Below are positions 20,635 through 30,853 of a stretch of 64,000 bases of DNA, piece by piece (positions within the stretch are counted from its first letter, which is position 1; each line of letters starts with the position of its first letter). The notes under the pieces are model-generated. The model worked only from the letters and a program-made list of their open reading frames with translations, was not told the origin of the DNA and did no database searches. The stretch is taken from the NCBI GenBank assembly GCA_950097015.1, contig CATNEN010000038.1:1488001-1552000 (forward strand), in the 5' to 3' direction. A program made the position numbers and the translations under genes. Origin of the DNA: Macrostomum hystrix. Lineage: Eukaryota; Platyhelminthes; Macrostomidae.

Positions 20635-21817
20635 CAGTGTTGGGCAACCTTCCGGCACTTCCGGCACTTTTTGTGCCGGAAGTTACTGTTTTTTAAAGCG
20701 GCACTTTTTTCCAGTTCTTTTTTTTGTAGTGCCGGACTAGGGTATCGGAAGTTACTTTTTGTTAAGCCCGGTACTTCCGGCACTTTTTTAAATGCAGAGA
20801 AAAAAAGAGAAAGAAAGTAAAGAAAACATACAAATTGAAAGAATTCGAGCAAAGCGAGCACCTCTTGCCAACGCGACACTAAACCGCCTTGTACTACTTC
20901 GCGGCAACAAGCATTTGATGTGAATTGTGACAACATGACTGTCTATATCTAGCTTTTACACTAGTGCTAAAGCTTTCAAGTTTAAATTACGGGGGTTCCT
21001 TTTAAGAAGCATGCAAACTTTTTTTCTCAGCTGTTAACCTAGGCTAAATTGTCTAAATGTCAAAGTAGTTTTTTCAGGGCTTAAAATGTTATTGAATTAA
21101 TAAAGTTAATTATCAGCAGGGCAGCAGCGCCACTAGAGCTACTCTTTCCACTTTTTTAGAGTTGTCACTTTATGTCATTAGTTTGTAAGACTTGTGTTGT
21201 TAGTTATTCAGTGGTGTGATTGAGGCGCGAATATGCGATTTCTGAGGGCAGGCGCGAATTATCGTCAAACAGAGGCGCGATTTTTCAATTTTCGAATTTT
21301 CATTTTTTTACTGATCACGTTTAGTCTATTTGCGCACGCTTTATTCAAATTTAAACTTAATGTAATGTTATGGTGTAAAATACATGCAAATCTAATTTTT
21401 TTTTCAGCTTTTTTAGTTGCGCAGGCCAAACTTTTGAGTGGTAATTGGTAAAGTACTGCCACAGCAAGGATTGAACCTTAGTGCTGGAAAAAGAAGCAAA
21501 AACCATAAAAATATAGGTTTTCAGGAATTCATTTTTCGTTTTCAATAATTTCATTTAATCATTTTCCACTTGGTTTTACTCTAGACAAGTTGGCAGTTGC
21601 AAAGGCATGTTATTATTAGTTTTTTAATAATAAAAACATAATTAAGCCCTTCTTTAACACGCGATTTTTCAACAGTAGAAAGTACCGGTGCCGAAGAACC
21701 GGAAGTTACTTTTTTTTTCGAGTGCCGGTACCGGAACTACTACCGGAAGTTACTTTCTTTAGAACCGGAAGTTACTTGACCGGAAGTTACTTTTTTAAAG
21801 TAACTTGCCCAACACTG
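20635..21817. mobile_element. hAT-type non-autonomous transposon with 8-bp target duplication
   Basis: The 1183-bp element starts 'CAGTGTTGGGCAA' and ends with its exact complement 'TTGCCCAACACTG'. It is flanked by identical 8-bp duplications 'AAAAGCTG' (20627-20634 and 21818-21825). CAGTG termini and 8-bp duplications are diagnostic of the hAT superfamily. Both ends are packed with subterminal copies of 'GGAAGTTACTT' and its complement, as expected for transposase-binding sites. No intact transposase was found; the 103-aa minus frame at 20625-20936 overlaps the left end and shows no clear hAT domain. The perfect duplication points to a fairly recent insertion. Confidence 0.9.
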
Positions 21818-21825
21818 AAAAGCTG

Positions 21826-23069
21826 CCAAAGAATACTTGAATTAACTAGGCCTAGAATACTTCATAAAAATTAAAAAAAGTTAAATATAAAAAGATCATC
21901 AGGTCAAAAATTTGGTTACATTTGTCTAACTATTATTTAACTATTAGTATTAAAAGCATAATTTGCAGTACAATTTGATTTAATTGAATGCTTCGTATAG
22001 CTAAAGTAAACTCTGATCTGAGTCCAAGTGTGAGGAAACATTAAATTTGTGACTAAAATTACATGTTCCTTAATATGAATAAAGCATATTGTATTATATC
22101 AAATATAAAAGCAACCCAGCTATTTCTCTGTATATAAGTAGTTCAAATTGGGTTAAGTAATATCTATCGGCACCAGAGTAGTTTTACTATGCTAAAAAAA
22201 CTAAAAGGGTTAGCATTCAAATCCAATCAAAGATTTTTTAGAGTGCATAAAAAATCAAAGCCTAAAAACACTGGCCTTGGTCCTAATCAGTTAAAAGCCA
22301 AGATATTAATTAATCTCTTTTAAGTTCTAGCTGCTAACAAAAGACTGACATTCAGAAAAATTTTATATCCTGAGTTGCATACAATAGGCCTATGGATGGT
22401 TAGGTCTAGTCTAATTAGTTAAGTACCAAATTATCTACAACTAATTACAATTGCAACAAAGTGCAATTGGCTTTTATGCAATTTAAGTTTTGTGGGCTGG
22501 GCAAGCAATCGTTTCAGGTGTAGGCCCTAGTGAGAATGAGAACGTTAAAAACGAGTGCTACAAGTGCTACAACTGGGACAAACATAGGTCATTCCATAGA
22601 CGGTGATAGATGTAGGGACTATGGTGCATAGTATTAAAATTAATATTTGATATCACGAATAAGAACAGTTCACGTGATACGAACACATTTAACTTACGAG
22701 TCGTGTATATTAATCAATAAGCTGCATATACATTTGCTTTAGAATTTGGAATGACATTTAAATTCGCGCTATATATATTCGGTTTCTTAGAAATTAAAGA
22801 GCAAAGGGACCAGCATGCTGTTCTATCATGATGCATAATATAAAAAGTACACAATATCACAGAATTGCGTCTGAGCTCTTTAGCTAGTCAAGCTAGAATA
22901 GGGCTCTGGGCTCTGTCTAATATTCATAAAATATATATTCGATAAGGTTTACTATCGGTTAACTGGACATTCTGCATTCGATTCGATTCGATGACAACAA
23001 AGGCAGATAAGGATACGTTCTACTTGTAAAGAATGAAATAAAGAAACGAAAATTTAATTATACGATAAT
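21826..23069. other. AT-rich intergenic region
   Basis: No gene, tandem array or recognisable mobile element was seen in about 1.2 kb. It is AT-rich with short simple-sequence runs. Confidence 0.4.
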
Positions 23070-23226
23070 GGTGTTGTAGCCTAGTGGTTAGAGAGTCAGA
23101 AACACGACTTGGAAGGTCGGGGTTCGATTCCCGACTGCACTCGAACAATTTGTGTCCTATAGCAAGACACTTAACGATCTGCATTGCTTCAGTTCACCCA
23201 GCTGTGAAATGGGTATGTGACGATAA
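23070..23226 (+). mobile_element. SINE family 1, 5' half with intact tRNA-like head
   Basis: The best-preserved head in the window: 'TAGCCTAGTGGTTAGAG' in A-box position and 'GGTTCGATTCC' as B-box. The body follows through 'CACCCAGCTGTGAAATGGG' and then ends. Both internal RNA polymerase III promoter boxes are readable. Confidence 0.75.
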
Positions 23227-23323
23227 CTTGATGAAGACAGTAAGTCCGTAGCGGCGACAGTTAAAGTTCACTTTCAGTCTTAGAGTCAGTTCCGAATATG
23301 TTGTAATATCTTATATATATATA

Positions 23324-23886
23324 AGACGACATCCGGCGGCGCAGAGGACTCGCATGGGCGGCCTACCGTTCGATCCGGGCCGTCCTCCAGTCCACAGCGC
23401 TGCCTGACCGCCAGAGGGCTCGGCTGTGGCAGGCGGTGATCGAGACCGTCCTGCTGTACAACGCCGAGTCGTGGACGCTGACGGCTACGCTGGAGCGGCA
23501 GCTGGACTCGGCGCACTCGGGGCTGCTCCGTGCGGCCTTTCAAGCTGACGAGAGCGTCGGGACGGAGGCTCTGTACGAGAGAGCTCAGCTGCAACGCCCG
23601 TCCACCATCCTGCGCCAGCGACGACTTCGACTAGCGGGCCACGTCATTCGGGCCGAAAGCTACTGCCGCCAGCCCGCCCAGGACGTCCTTCTGCTCACCC
23701 TGCAGGGCCCGTTCAGGCGCGGCCAGGCTCGGACCCGCCGCTACGTCGACTGCCTGCTGAGCGACGCCAGGGCGCCCGACACTGCCTCCGGCGCGGACCA
23801 TGTTCGCGCGCTGGCTCTGCGGCGCATCATTTGACGCCGCCCCCCTAACGTTTGGGGCTTGCGTATTTTGTTGTTTGTTGTTGTTC
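23324..23886 (+). mobile_element. LINE 3' end (reverse transcriptase C-terminus), 5'-truncated
   Basis: An open frame from about 23325 to 23834 encodes the C-terminal end of a non-LTR retrotransposon polyprotein: AWAAYRSIRAVL, IETVLLYNAESWTLT, RRLRLAGHVIRAE, FRRGQARTRRYVD. It is about 65% alike to the longer copy at 49221-49892. The 3' UTR is short, and the insertion ends in a TTG-rich run. There is no catalytic core, so it is dead on arrival. It contains no stop, which suggests recent activity of the family. Confidence 0.8.
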
Positions 23887-24107
23887 GAATATGTGGTGTA
23901 GCGGTAGCACTTTATTCTCGTTATACACTGGGATGCACGACAAGCAGAGAGTAAGAAAAGTAAAGGTGCAGGAGCTCAACAATGGCAATAGTAATATCGG
24001 CACGGCGAGGCAAAGAACGGAAATAGTACGCGAAGCTAGGACAGACACGAGAGAGCAGACGAAAAGCAGTGACGGTGGAGAGGCAGACCGAGCAGTGGGC
24101 AGGAACG
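23887..24107. other. Spacer after LINE 3' end
   Basis: No gene recognised. The open frame running into the next repeat has no known domain. Confidence 0.3.
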
Positions 24108-24172
24108 AACAGGCAGAACAGGCAGAACAGGCAGAACAGGCAGAACAGGCAGAACAGGCAGAACAGGCCCAA
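24108..24172. repeat. Short 9-bp tandem repeat
   Basis: Seven copies of 'CAGGCAGAA' (Glu-Gln-Ala in one frame). It is a small, uniform array with no evidence of coding. Confidence 0.85.
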
Positions 24173-24497
24173 AGCCCTTAGTTAAATAAACTTAATAAAC
24201 TGCAGAACAGGGCGATCGATAAATCTAGAAACTGGCCCCAGCCAATGAGCATGTAAGTACACTGGTCTGGGCAGGCGACAATTAGACACTAGCAAAAACA
24301 AGCTGGGGGCAGCGCGATGTGCACTAACGCCTACTAATAGTAACACCCTAAGAATTACAGCTTAACCATACGAAACTGAAAAATGAATGATAGCCAGATG
24401 ACATCAGTAAAACGGCCCTAGTTAGTACGCACGCAAATTAGCTATGTAAATTAACACGTAAATTAAATTGCTAGGGGTGCTTACAACAAGTGACAAC

Positions 24498-24672
24498 GTC
24501 ACAGGTACCAGCACCAGTTGGGGGGTAATTAAGGGTGAGTGCGGCGTCCCCCAAGCCGCATGGACTGAACAGTACGCAGCCTTCAATTCAGAGGCGCCGC
24601 GCAATAGCTGCGGCTGTGATGTCGGCTCCACATCTGACCCTATTGAGGCAGGTATAGTCTGTTATTTTCATT
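24498..24672 (+). mobile_element. SINE family 1, 3' half
   Basis: Matches the family 1 body from 'GGTACCAGCACCAGTTGGGG' through 'CATGGACTGAACAG', 'CGCGCAATAGCTGCGGCTGT' and 'CATCTGACCCTATTG'. The TTA-rich tail is short. It is 5'-truncated, lacking the tRNA-like head. Confidence 0.7.
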
Positions 24673-24998
24673 ATATATAGTAAGTTAGTATAAAAATGTT
24701 CTTATTGTACTAGCGCTATGAGTAAAATAAATTTAAGATTATTTCAAGGCTATGCACATTGAGAAAAGTTTGAGAAAATAATTTGTGAAGGACCATCGAT
24801 AGCATCTGCATGCTGAACTAGTCAGTCAACAGGATCAGTCAAATTACAGTGATTTCTGGAACTTCACGGGCTCCGTTTTTTGTTTTTGAGTATAAAAAGA
24901 ACTTTCTGGGCTAGTTTAAACCATGCAGCTCCGATACGCATTTCAGCTGTGCTATCCTTCGATTCTTTAATACTCCAGCTATTCCTCTACATTCTTTA
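24673..24998. other. AT-rich spacer
   Basis: Nothing recognisable between the SINE and the second hAT-type element. Confidence 0.35.
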
Positions 24999-25006
24999 CT
25001 CTACAT

Positions 25007-25946
25007 CAGGGGTCGGCAAACTTATTAGCTGGCGGGCCAAAGAGAGAATCTAAAAGAGGACAGCGGGCCGCTTTGATTATAGATATAAGGGCGAGATAAG
25101 ACACGGGAGAGATGAGACACGGGAGAGATTAGACACGGGAGAGATGAGACACGGGAGAGATGAGACACGGGAGAGATGAGACACGGGAGAGATGAGACAC
25201 GGGAGAGAGATGAGACACGGGAGAGATGAGACACGGGAGAGAGATGAGACACGGGAGAGATGAGACACGGGAGAGATGAGACACGGGAGAGATGAGACAC
25301 GGGAGAGATGAGACACGGGAGAGATGAGACACGGGAGAGATGAGACACGGGCGAGATGAGACACGGGAGAGATGAGACACGGGAGAGAGATGAGACACGG
25401 GAGAGATGAGACACGGGAGAGAGATGAGACACGGGAGAGATGAGACACGGGAGAGAGATGAGACACGGGAGAGATGAGACACGGGAGAGATGAGACACGG
25501 GAGAGAGATGAGACACGGGAGAGATGAGACACGGGAGAGATGAGACACGGGAGAGATGAGACACGGGAGAGATGAGACACGGGAGAGATGAGACACGGGA
25601 GAGAGATGAGACACGGGAGAGATGAGACACGGGAGAGATGAGACACGGGAGAGATGAGACACGGGAGAGATGAGACACGGGCGAGATGAGACACGGGAGA
25701 GATGAGACACGGGAGAGATGAGACACGGGAGAGATGAGACACGGGAGAGATGAGACACGGGCGAGATGAGACACGGGAGAGATGAGACACGGGAGAGAGA
25801 TGAGACACGGGATAGATGAGACACGGGAGAGATGAGACACGGGAGAGATGAGACAGGATACTATTGGTGTTGGAAGGGGCAACGGGCCGGATTTGGGAGC
25901 TTCGAGGGCCGCATCTGGCCCGCGGGCCGGAGTTTGCCGACCCCTG
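25007..25946. mobile_element. hAT-type MITE enclosing a minisatellite, with 8-bp target duplication
   Basis: Terminal inverted repeats 'CAGGGGTCGGCAAACT' and its complement bound a 940-bp element. It is flanked by perfect 8-bp duplications 'CTCTACAT' (24999-25006 and 25947-25954). The CAGGGGTCGGCAAAC... terminus is typical of Charlie-like hAT elements. Inside the termini are short GGGCCGG-rich arms; the remaining core is a tandem array (25090-25856). It has no transposase. A degenerate relative with the same array appears to lie at about 62857-63818. Confidence 0.9.
25090..25856. repeat. Minisatellite, 16-18 bp unit, inside the hAT-type MITE
   Basis: About 47 copies of 'GAGATGAGACACGGGA', with an 18-bp variant carrying an extra GA scattered through the array. 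Three minus frames stay open over hundreds of codons (VSHLSR/LPCLISP repeats); these are artefacts. The same motif in the opposite orientation forms the array at 63245-63765. Confidence 0.95.
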
Positions 25947-25976
25947 CTCTACATAATGCTTTACGGTAATGCATGC

Positions 25977-26128
25977 GTTTGCATAGCCAGTTCCCCTTTT
26001 GCATAGCCAGTTCCCCTTTTGCATAGCCAGTTCCCCTTTTGCATAGCCAGTTCCCCTTTTGCATAGCCAGTTCCCCTTTTGCATAGCCAGTTCCCCTTTT
26101 GCATAGCCAGTTCCCCTTTTGCATATAT
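25977..26128. repeat. Minisatellite, 20-bp unit
   Basis: Seven near-identical copies of 'GCATAGCCAGTTCCCCTTTT', about 25 bases outside the hAT target duplication. All copies are the same, which suggests very recent expansion. Confidence 0.95.
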
Positions 26129-26830
26129 TTCTCTCAGACGCGGGGGCAGCGAGATTGAACGGCAGGACAGACAGAGGGGGCGGCTTAAAAACCCCGCGCG
26201 CGCGCACAGGCGGAGGAAGGGGTGGGGGTTAACACACTTTACCCAGAGAGCCCGCAGAGCAGGCCCTGAGTAAACACAGTAAACTATTTTCATAGTTTCC
26301 ATTGAACAGCTAAATACTGACCTCTGTGTATATGAGGAAATAAACTTAAAGTGCCAGCTATTCAAATAGAATTCCTGTTTTTTAAAGAGCACAATTTAAA
26401 CTGTCCCTGACCACAAGAACAGTATAGGTGAATTCTATTAGAGCGTTTCTGCATTAGAACGCTGCTGATCTGCAAAGTCAGCTATTAAAAAATATCTTCA
26501 AAGCAGCATCGAAATAGGAGCGAATAGCCAATGTATTCCGTGCAATATCCTCGTGCTTATATGTGCTGGGCAGAGGGCAGACAGTGCAGGAAGGGAATTC
26601 TGAATGGCATTGCAAGTACAGTTAGATCGCGAACACAGCTACATGGTTGCCCCTCAACATTTCTAACCCTTCGTCTACCGGCCTGTCCAATGGTGTACAA
26701 AGCAGATATAAGTTACGGAACTTCCTCGCTCCTCAAACCCTGAGGCTAAAGGGACATCAGAATCCTCTTTTTATTTTCTCCTGGGCTCCCATTTTTTACT
26801 ACGCAAGATTCGAGATTGAAAAAAGGCACA
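26129..26830. other. 5' flank of Rab-like gene 1
   Basis: Contains a short CG-rich stretch (about 26195-26210, CGCGCGCGC) and otherwise no recognisable feature. It presumably holds the promoter and leader of the gene starting at 26831. Small open frames here have no domain. Confidence 0.3.
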
Positions 26831-29800
26831 ATGTCTGAGAAACAGGATCAGGACGGCCAGCAGAAGCAGCAGCCTCTCACTCGTCAGGAGCGCGACTTGT
26901 GCATGAAGAAACGACGCGAACTGAGCCTCATCAGCAGGAGACTCGACTGTTCGGTTGAGCTCAAGATTAAAATTATTCTGGTAGGTAATTCTTCAGTTGG
27001 TAAAACTAGTCTGATCCACAAGTTTGTGGACGACAAAGCAGACATTAGAACTACAGAAGTAACTATGCTTTGCGACTTCCATCACTGCCTGGTGCCTCTA
27101 ACAGGCCGGGCGGTCCACATCCGCATCTGGGACACAGGTGGCATGGTGAGAAACGAACCAGACTGTGCTCGATCTGACCATTGTTGAAGTGACTGACTGT
27201 GCTCTGACCATTATTTTGGTGACTGACTCTGCTCTGACCATTCTTGTGGTGGCTGACTGTGCTCTGACCATTCTTGTGGTGACTGACTGTGCTCTGACCA
27301 TTCTTGTGGTGACTGACTCTGCTCTGACCATTCTTGTGGTGACTGACTGTGCTCTGACCATTCTTGTGGTGACTGACTGTGCTCTGACCATTCTTGTGGT
27401 GACTGACTGTGCTCTGACCATTCTTGTGGTGACTGACTGTGCTCTGACCATTCTTGTGGTGACTGACTGTGCTCTGACCATTCTTTTGGTGACTGACTGT
27501 GCTCTGACCATTCTTGTGGTGACTGACTGTGCTCTGACCATTCTTGTGGTGACTGACTCTGCTCTGACCATTCTTGTAGTGACTGACTGTGCTCTGACCA
27601 TTCTTGTAGTGACTGACTGTGCTCTGACCATTCTTGTAGTGACTGACTGTGCTCTGACCATTCTTGTAGTGACTGACTGTGCTCTGACCATTCTTGTAGT
27701 GACTGACTGTGCTCTGACCATTCTTGTAGTGACTGACTGTGCTCTGACCATTCTTTTGGTGACTGACTCTGCTCTGACCATTCTTTTGGTGACTGACTGT
27801 GCTCTGACCATTCTTTTGGTGACTGACTGTGCTCTGACCATTCTTGTAGTGACTGACTCTGCTCTGACCATTCTTGTAGTGACTGACTCTGCTCTGACCA
27901 TTCTTGTAGTGACTGACTGTGCTCTGACCATTCTTGTAGTGACTGACTGTGCTCTGACCATTCTTGTAGTGACTGACTGTGCTCTGACCATTCTTGTAGT
28001 GACTGACTCTGCTCTGACCATTCTTGTAGTGACTGACTGTGCTCTGACCATTCTTGTAGTGACTGACTCTGCTCTGACCATTCTTGTAGTGACTGACTGT
28101 GCTCTGACCATTCTTGAAGTGACTGACTGTGCTCTGACCATTCTTTTGGTGACTGACTGTGCTCTGACCATTCTTGTAGTGACTGACTCTGCTCTGACCA
28201 TTCTTGTAGTGACTGACTCTGCTCTGACCATTCTTGTAGTGACTGACTGTGCTCTGACCATTCTTGTAGTGACTGACTGTGCTCTGACCATTCTTGTAGT
28301 GACTGACTCTGCTCTGACCATTCTTGTAGTGACTGACTCTGCTCTGACCATTCTTGTAGTGACTGACTGTGCTCTGACCATTCTTGTAGTGACTGACTCT
28401 GCTCTGACCATTCTTGTAGTGACTGACTGTGCTCTGACCATTCTTGTAGTGACTGACTGTGCTCTGACCATTCTTGTGGTGACTGACTCTGCTCTGACCA
28501 TACTTGTAGTGACTGACTGTGCTCTGAACATTCTTGTGGTGACTGACTCTGCTCTGACCATTCTTGTAGTGACTGACTCTGCTCTGACCATTCTTGTGGT
28601 GACTGACTCTGCTCTGACCATTCTTTTGGTGACTGACTCTGCTCTGACCATTCTTGTAGTGACTGACTCTGCTCTGACCATTCTTGTGGTGACTGACTGT
28701 GCTCTGACCATTCTTGTAGTGACTGACTGTGCTCTGACCATTCTTGTAGTGACTGACTCTGCTCTGACCATTCTTGTGGTGACTGACTGTGCTCTGACCA
28801 TTCTTTTGGTGACTGACTGTGCTCTGACCATTCTTTTGGTGACTGACTGTGCTCTGACCGTTCTTGTGGTGACTGACTCTGCTGTGACCATTCTTGTAGT
28901 GACTGACTGTGCTCTGACCATTCTTGTAGTGACTGACTGTGCTCTGACCATTCTTGTGGTGACTGACTGTGCTCTGACCATTCTTGTAGTGACTGACTCT
29001 GCTCTGACCATTCTTGTAGTGACTGACTCTGCTCTGACCATTCTTGTGGTGACTGACTCTGCTCTGACCATTCTTGTGGTGACTGACTGTGCTCTGACCA
29101 TTCTTTTGGTGACTGACTGCTCTGACCATTCTTTTGGTGACTGACTGTGCTCTGACCGTTCTTGTGGTGACTGACTCTGCTCTGACCATTCTTGTAGTGA
29201 CTGACTGTGCTCTGACCATTCTTGCGGTGACTGACTGTACTCTGACCATTCTTGTGGTGACTGACTGTACTCTGACCATTCTTGTAGTGCCTGACTGTGC
29301 TCTGACCATTCTTGTGGTGACTGACTCTGCTCTGACCATTCTTGTAGTGACTGACTGTGCTCTGACCATTCTAATGGTGACTGACTGTGCTCTGACCATT
29401 CTTGTAGTGACTGACTGTGCTCTGACCATTCTTTTGGTGACTGACTGTGCTCTGACCATTCTTTTGGTGACTGACTGTGCTCTGACCGTTCTTGTGGTGA
29501 CTGACTGTGCTCTGACCATTCTTGTAGTGACTGACTTTCGGAAATATGATCATGCCATTTCTCTCACACAGGAGCGATTTCACGACACAAACCTGACATC
29601 GAGCTTCTACCGCAACTCAGATGGTGTTTTGTTGGTGTTCGCCGTGAACGATCAGGACTCGTTCCTGAGCTTGCCGAGATGGCTAGACAAGGTGAAGCTA
29701 CTTCACTAAAATTACTATTTATCAGTGATTTTGCATGCAGATATATCAAACTGTTTTTTATAAATGCTTTACAATGAGCAGGTTCGTCAGAACATTGGTC

Positions 29801-30105
29801 CGAACAGCCAGTTCGACTGCAGCATTGTTGGCAACAAGTCCGACCTGGACATCAAGCGAGTGATTTCTCGGAATGAAGCTGAGAGATTCGCTTACCAGCA
29901 GGGCTTCACCTACATTGAGACCTCAGCACTGGATGTTGTCAACGTGCAGAAGGCCTTCATGGATCTCGCCCTGGCCATCATCAAGCGCAACCAGATTCTT
30001 AAACAGTTCTCAGATGCCCAGCAGCCGACTGAGAAGCCATTCAGATTGTTGAGGAGAGCCAACAGTACTGCTGGCAGTGGCAAGAGCAGCTGCCCCTGCG
30101 GTTGA
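26831..30105 (+). CDS. Atypical Rab-like small GTPase, paralog 1
   Basis: Exons 26831-27145, 29572-29691 and 29782-30105, all joined in phase 0, give 252 aa. A basic N-terminal extension of about 45 residues precedes the G domain. The P-loop is GNSSVGKT (52-59), G3 is WDTGG (100-104), G4 is NKSD (163-166) and G5 is ETSA (191-194). The ERF after G3, FYRNSDGVLLVF and the general order are those of Rab GTPases. The residue after DTGG, normally the catalytic Gln, is Met (M105), encoded by the last codon of exon 1. The C-terminus is SSCPCG, a possible but non-standard double-Cys prenylation site. Intron 1 (2.4 kb) is almost entirely a 30-bp array. The paralog at 36207-37449 shares exon lengths, phases and the Met. 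Subfamily not recognised. Confidence 0.85.
27150..29545. repeat. Minisatellite, 30-bp unit, filling the intron of Rab-like gene 1
   Basis: About 79 copies of a 30-bp unit made of 'GACTGACTGTGCTCTGACCA' plus 'TTCTTGTGGT'. Variants are confined to a few positions (TGT/TCT, GTGG/GTAG/TTGG), and a 2-base deletion at about 29119 shifts the register. The array starts within about 15 bases of the splice donor and ends about 30 bases before the acceptor. Because 30 is a multiple of three, frames of 659-818 codons stay open on both strands. They encode only decapeptide repeats. Confidence 0.97.
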
Positions 30106-30853
30106 GCTGCTGTTGCACTTGAGCATTAAAATCATGCGCCTCTGACCAAGTTATCGCCCACAAAGTCATTTTCACTTGAAAACACAAAGGTTTTGCTTCC
30201 ATAGAGCCAGTTCCTTGACTTTCGTGTTTTAAATGATGCTTTTATAGTAGCTACGAGTATAAAGTTACTTGAGTATAAATCTCATCTTTTTGGTTCTAAC
30301 TTCCACGCAACTTATTTTTTTGCTAATTATTTACTAACACATCAAACCACTGCTTGGTCAATATTGCTTCCCAATCTCAACTATATTCTGCATAATTATG
30401 CCTCTGTGAAAAACATTTTACCGCTTTTTACCTGGGTTTTCGGAGCCTGCAATGGATAGACACAATATTATATACGCAGCACAAAATCTACTATATTTTT
30501 TGTCTTGGTTAAATCGCCTACCTAACGACTGCACTAATTGACCAAAATTGCGTCAAATTATTAAATATTACTTCCTAAATTATGTAATTATTATCACTTT
30601 ATTACAATTTATTGTTCGGTAACATATTGCAATAAATGCAATTTCGCAAGAAAGTGTAATTAATTACATGCCAATATAATGCTTTGCTGGCAATATAGTT
30701 TTAGTCAACTACATTAATATGGTAAACTCTCCTGATCTGATATAAAATATATTTAACACAATGAGATAAGCAAGCAAATGAAATATTTTCCCTTGATTCA
30801 TTCAGATGTAAAATTGTAAGGAAACATCAATCATCAATTTATTGAAATATATA
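30106..30853. other. 3' flank of Rab-like gene 1
   Basis: AT-rich flank. ATTAAA at about 30125 is a possible polyadenylation signal. No other gene or repeat was recognised before the mariner element. Confidence 0.35.

Noticed and set aside
20625-20936. 103-codon minus frame as a hAT transposase fragment
   Set aside because: It overlaps the terminal repeat and shows no convincing hAT dimerisation or BED domain, so the element is called non-autonomous.
23070-23145. Stand-alone tRNA gene
   Set aside because: A-box and B-box are present but the cloverleaf is degenerate. The sequence continues into the SINE family 1 body found at several other sites.
25025-26207. Three long minus-strand frames (Ser/Leu/Pro/Cys repeats)
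   Set aside because: They are explained by the 16-18 bp minisatellite inside the hAT-type MITE; all phases are equally open.
27063-29709. Open frames of 659-818 codons on both strands
   Set aside because: They are produced by the 30-bp intron array of Rab-like gene 1, whose period is a multiple of three. They encode only decapeptide repeats and run over splice sites of the real gene.
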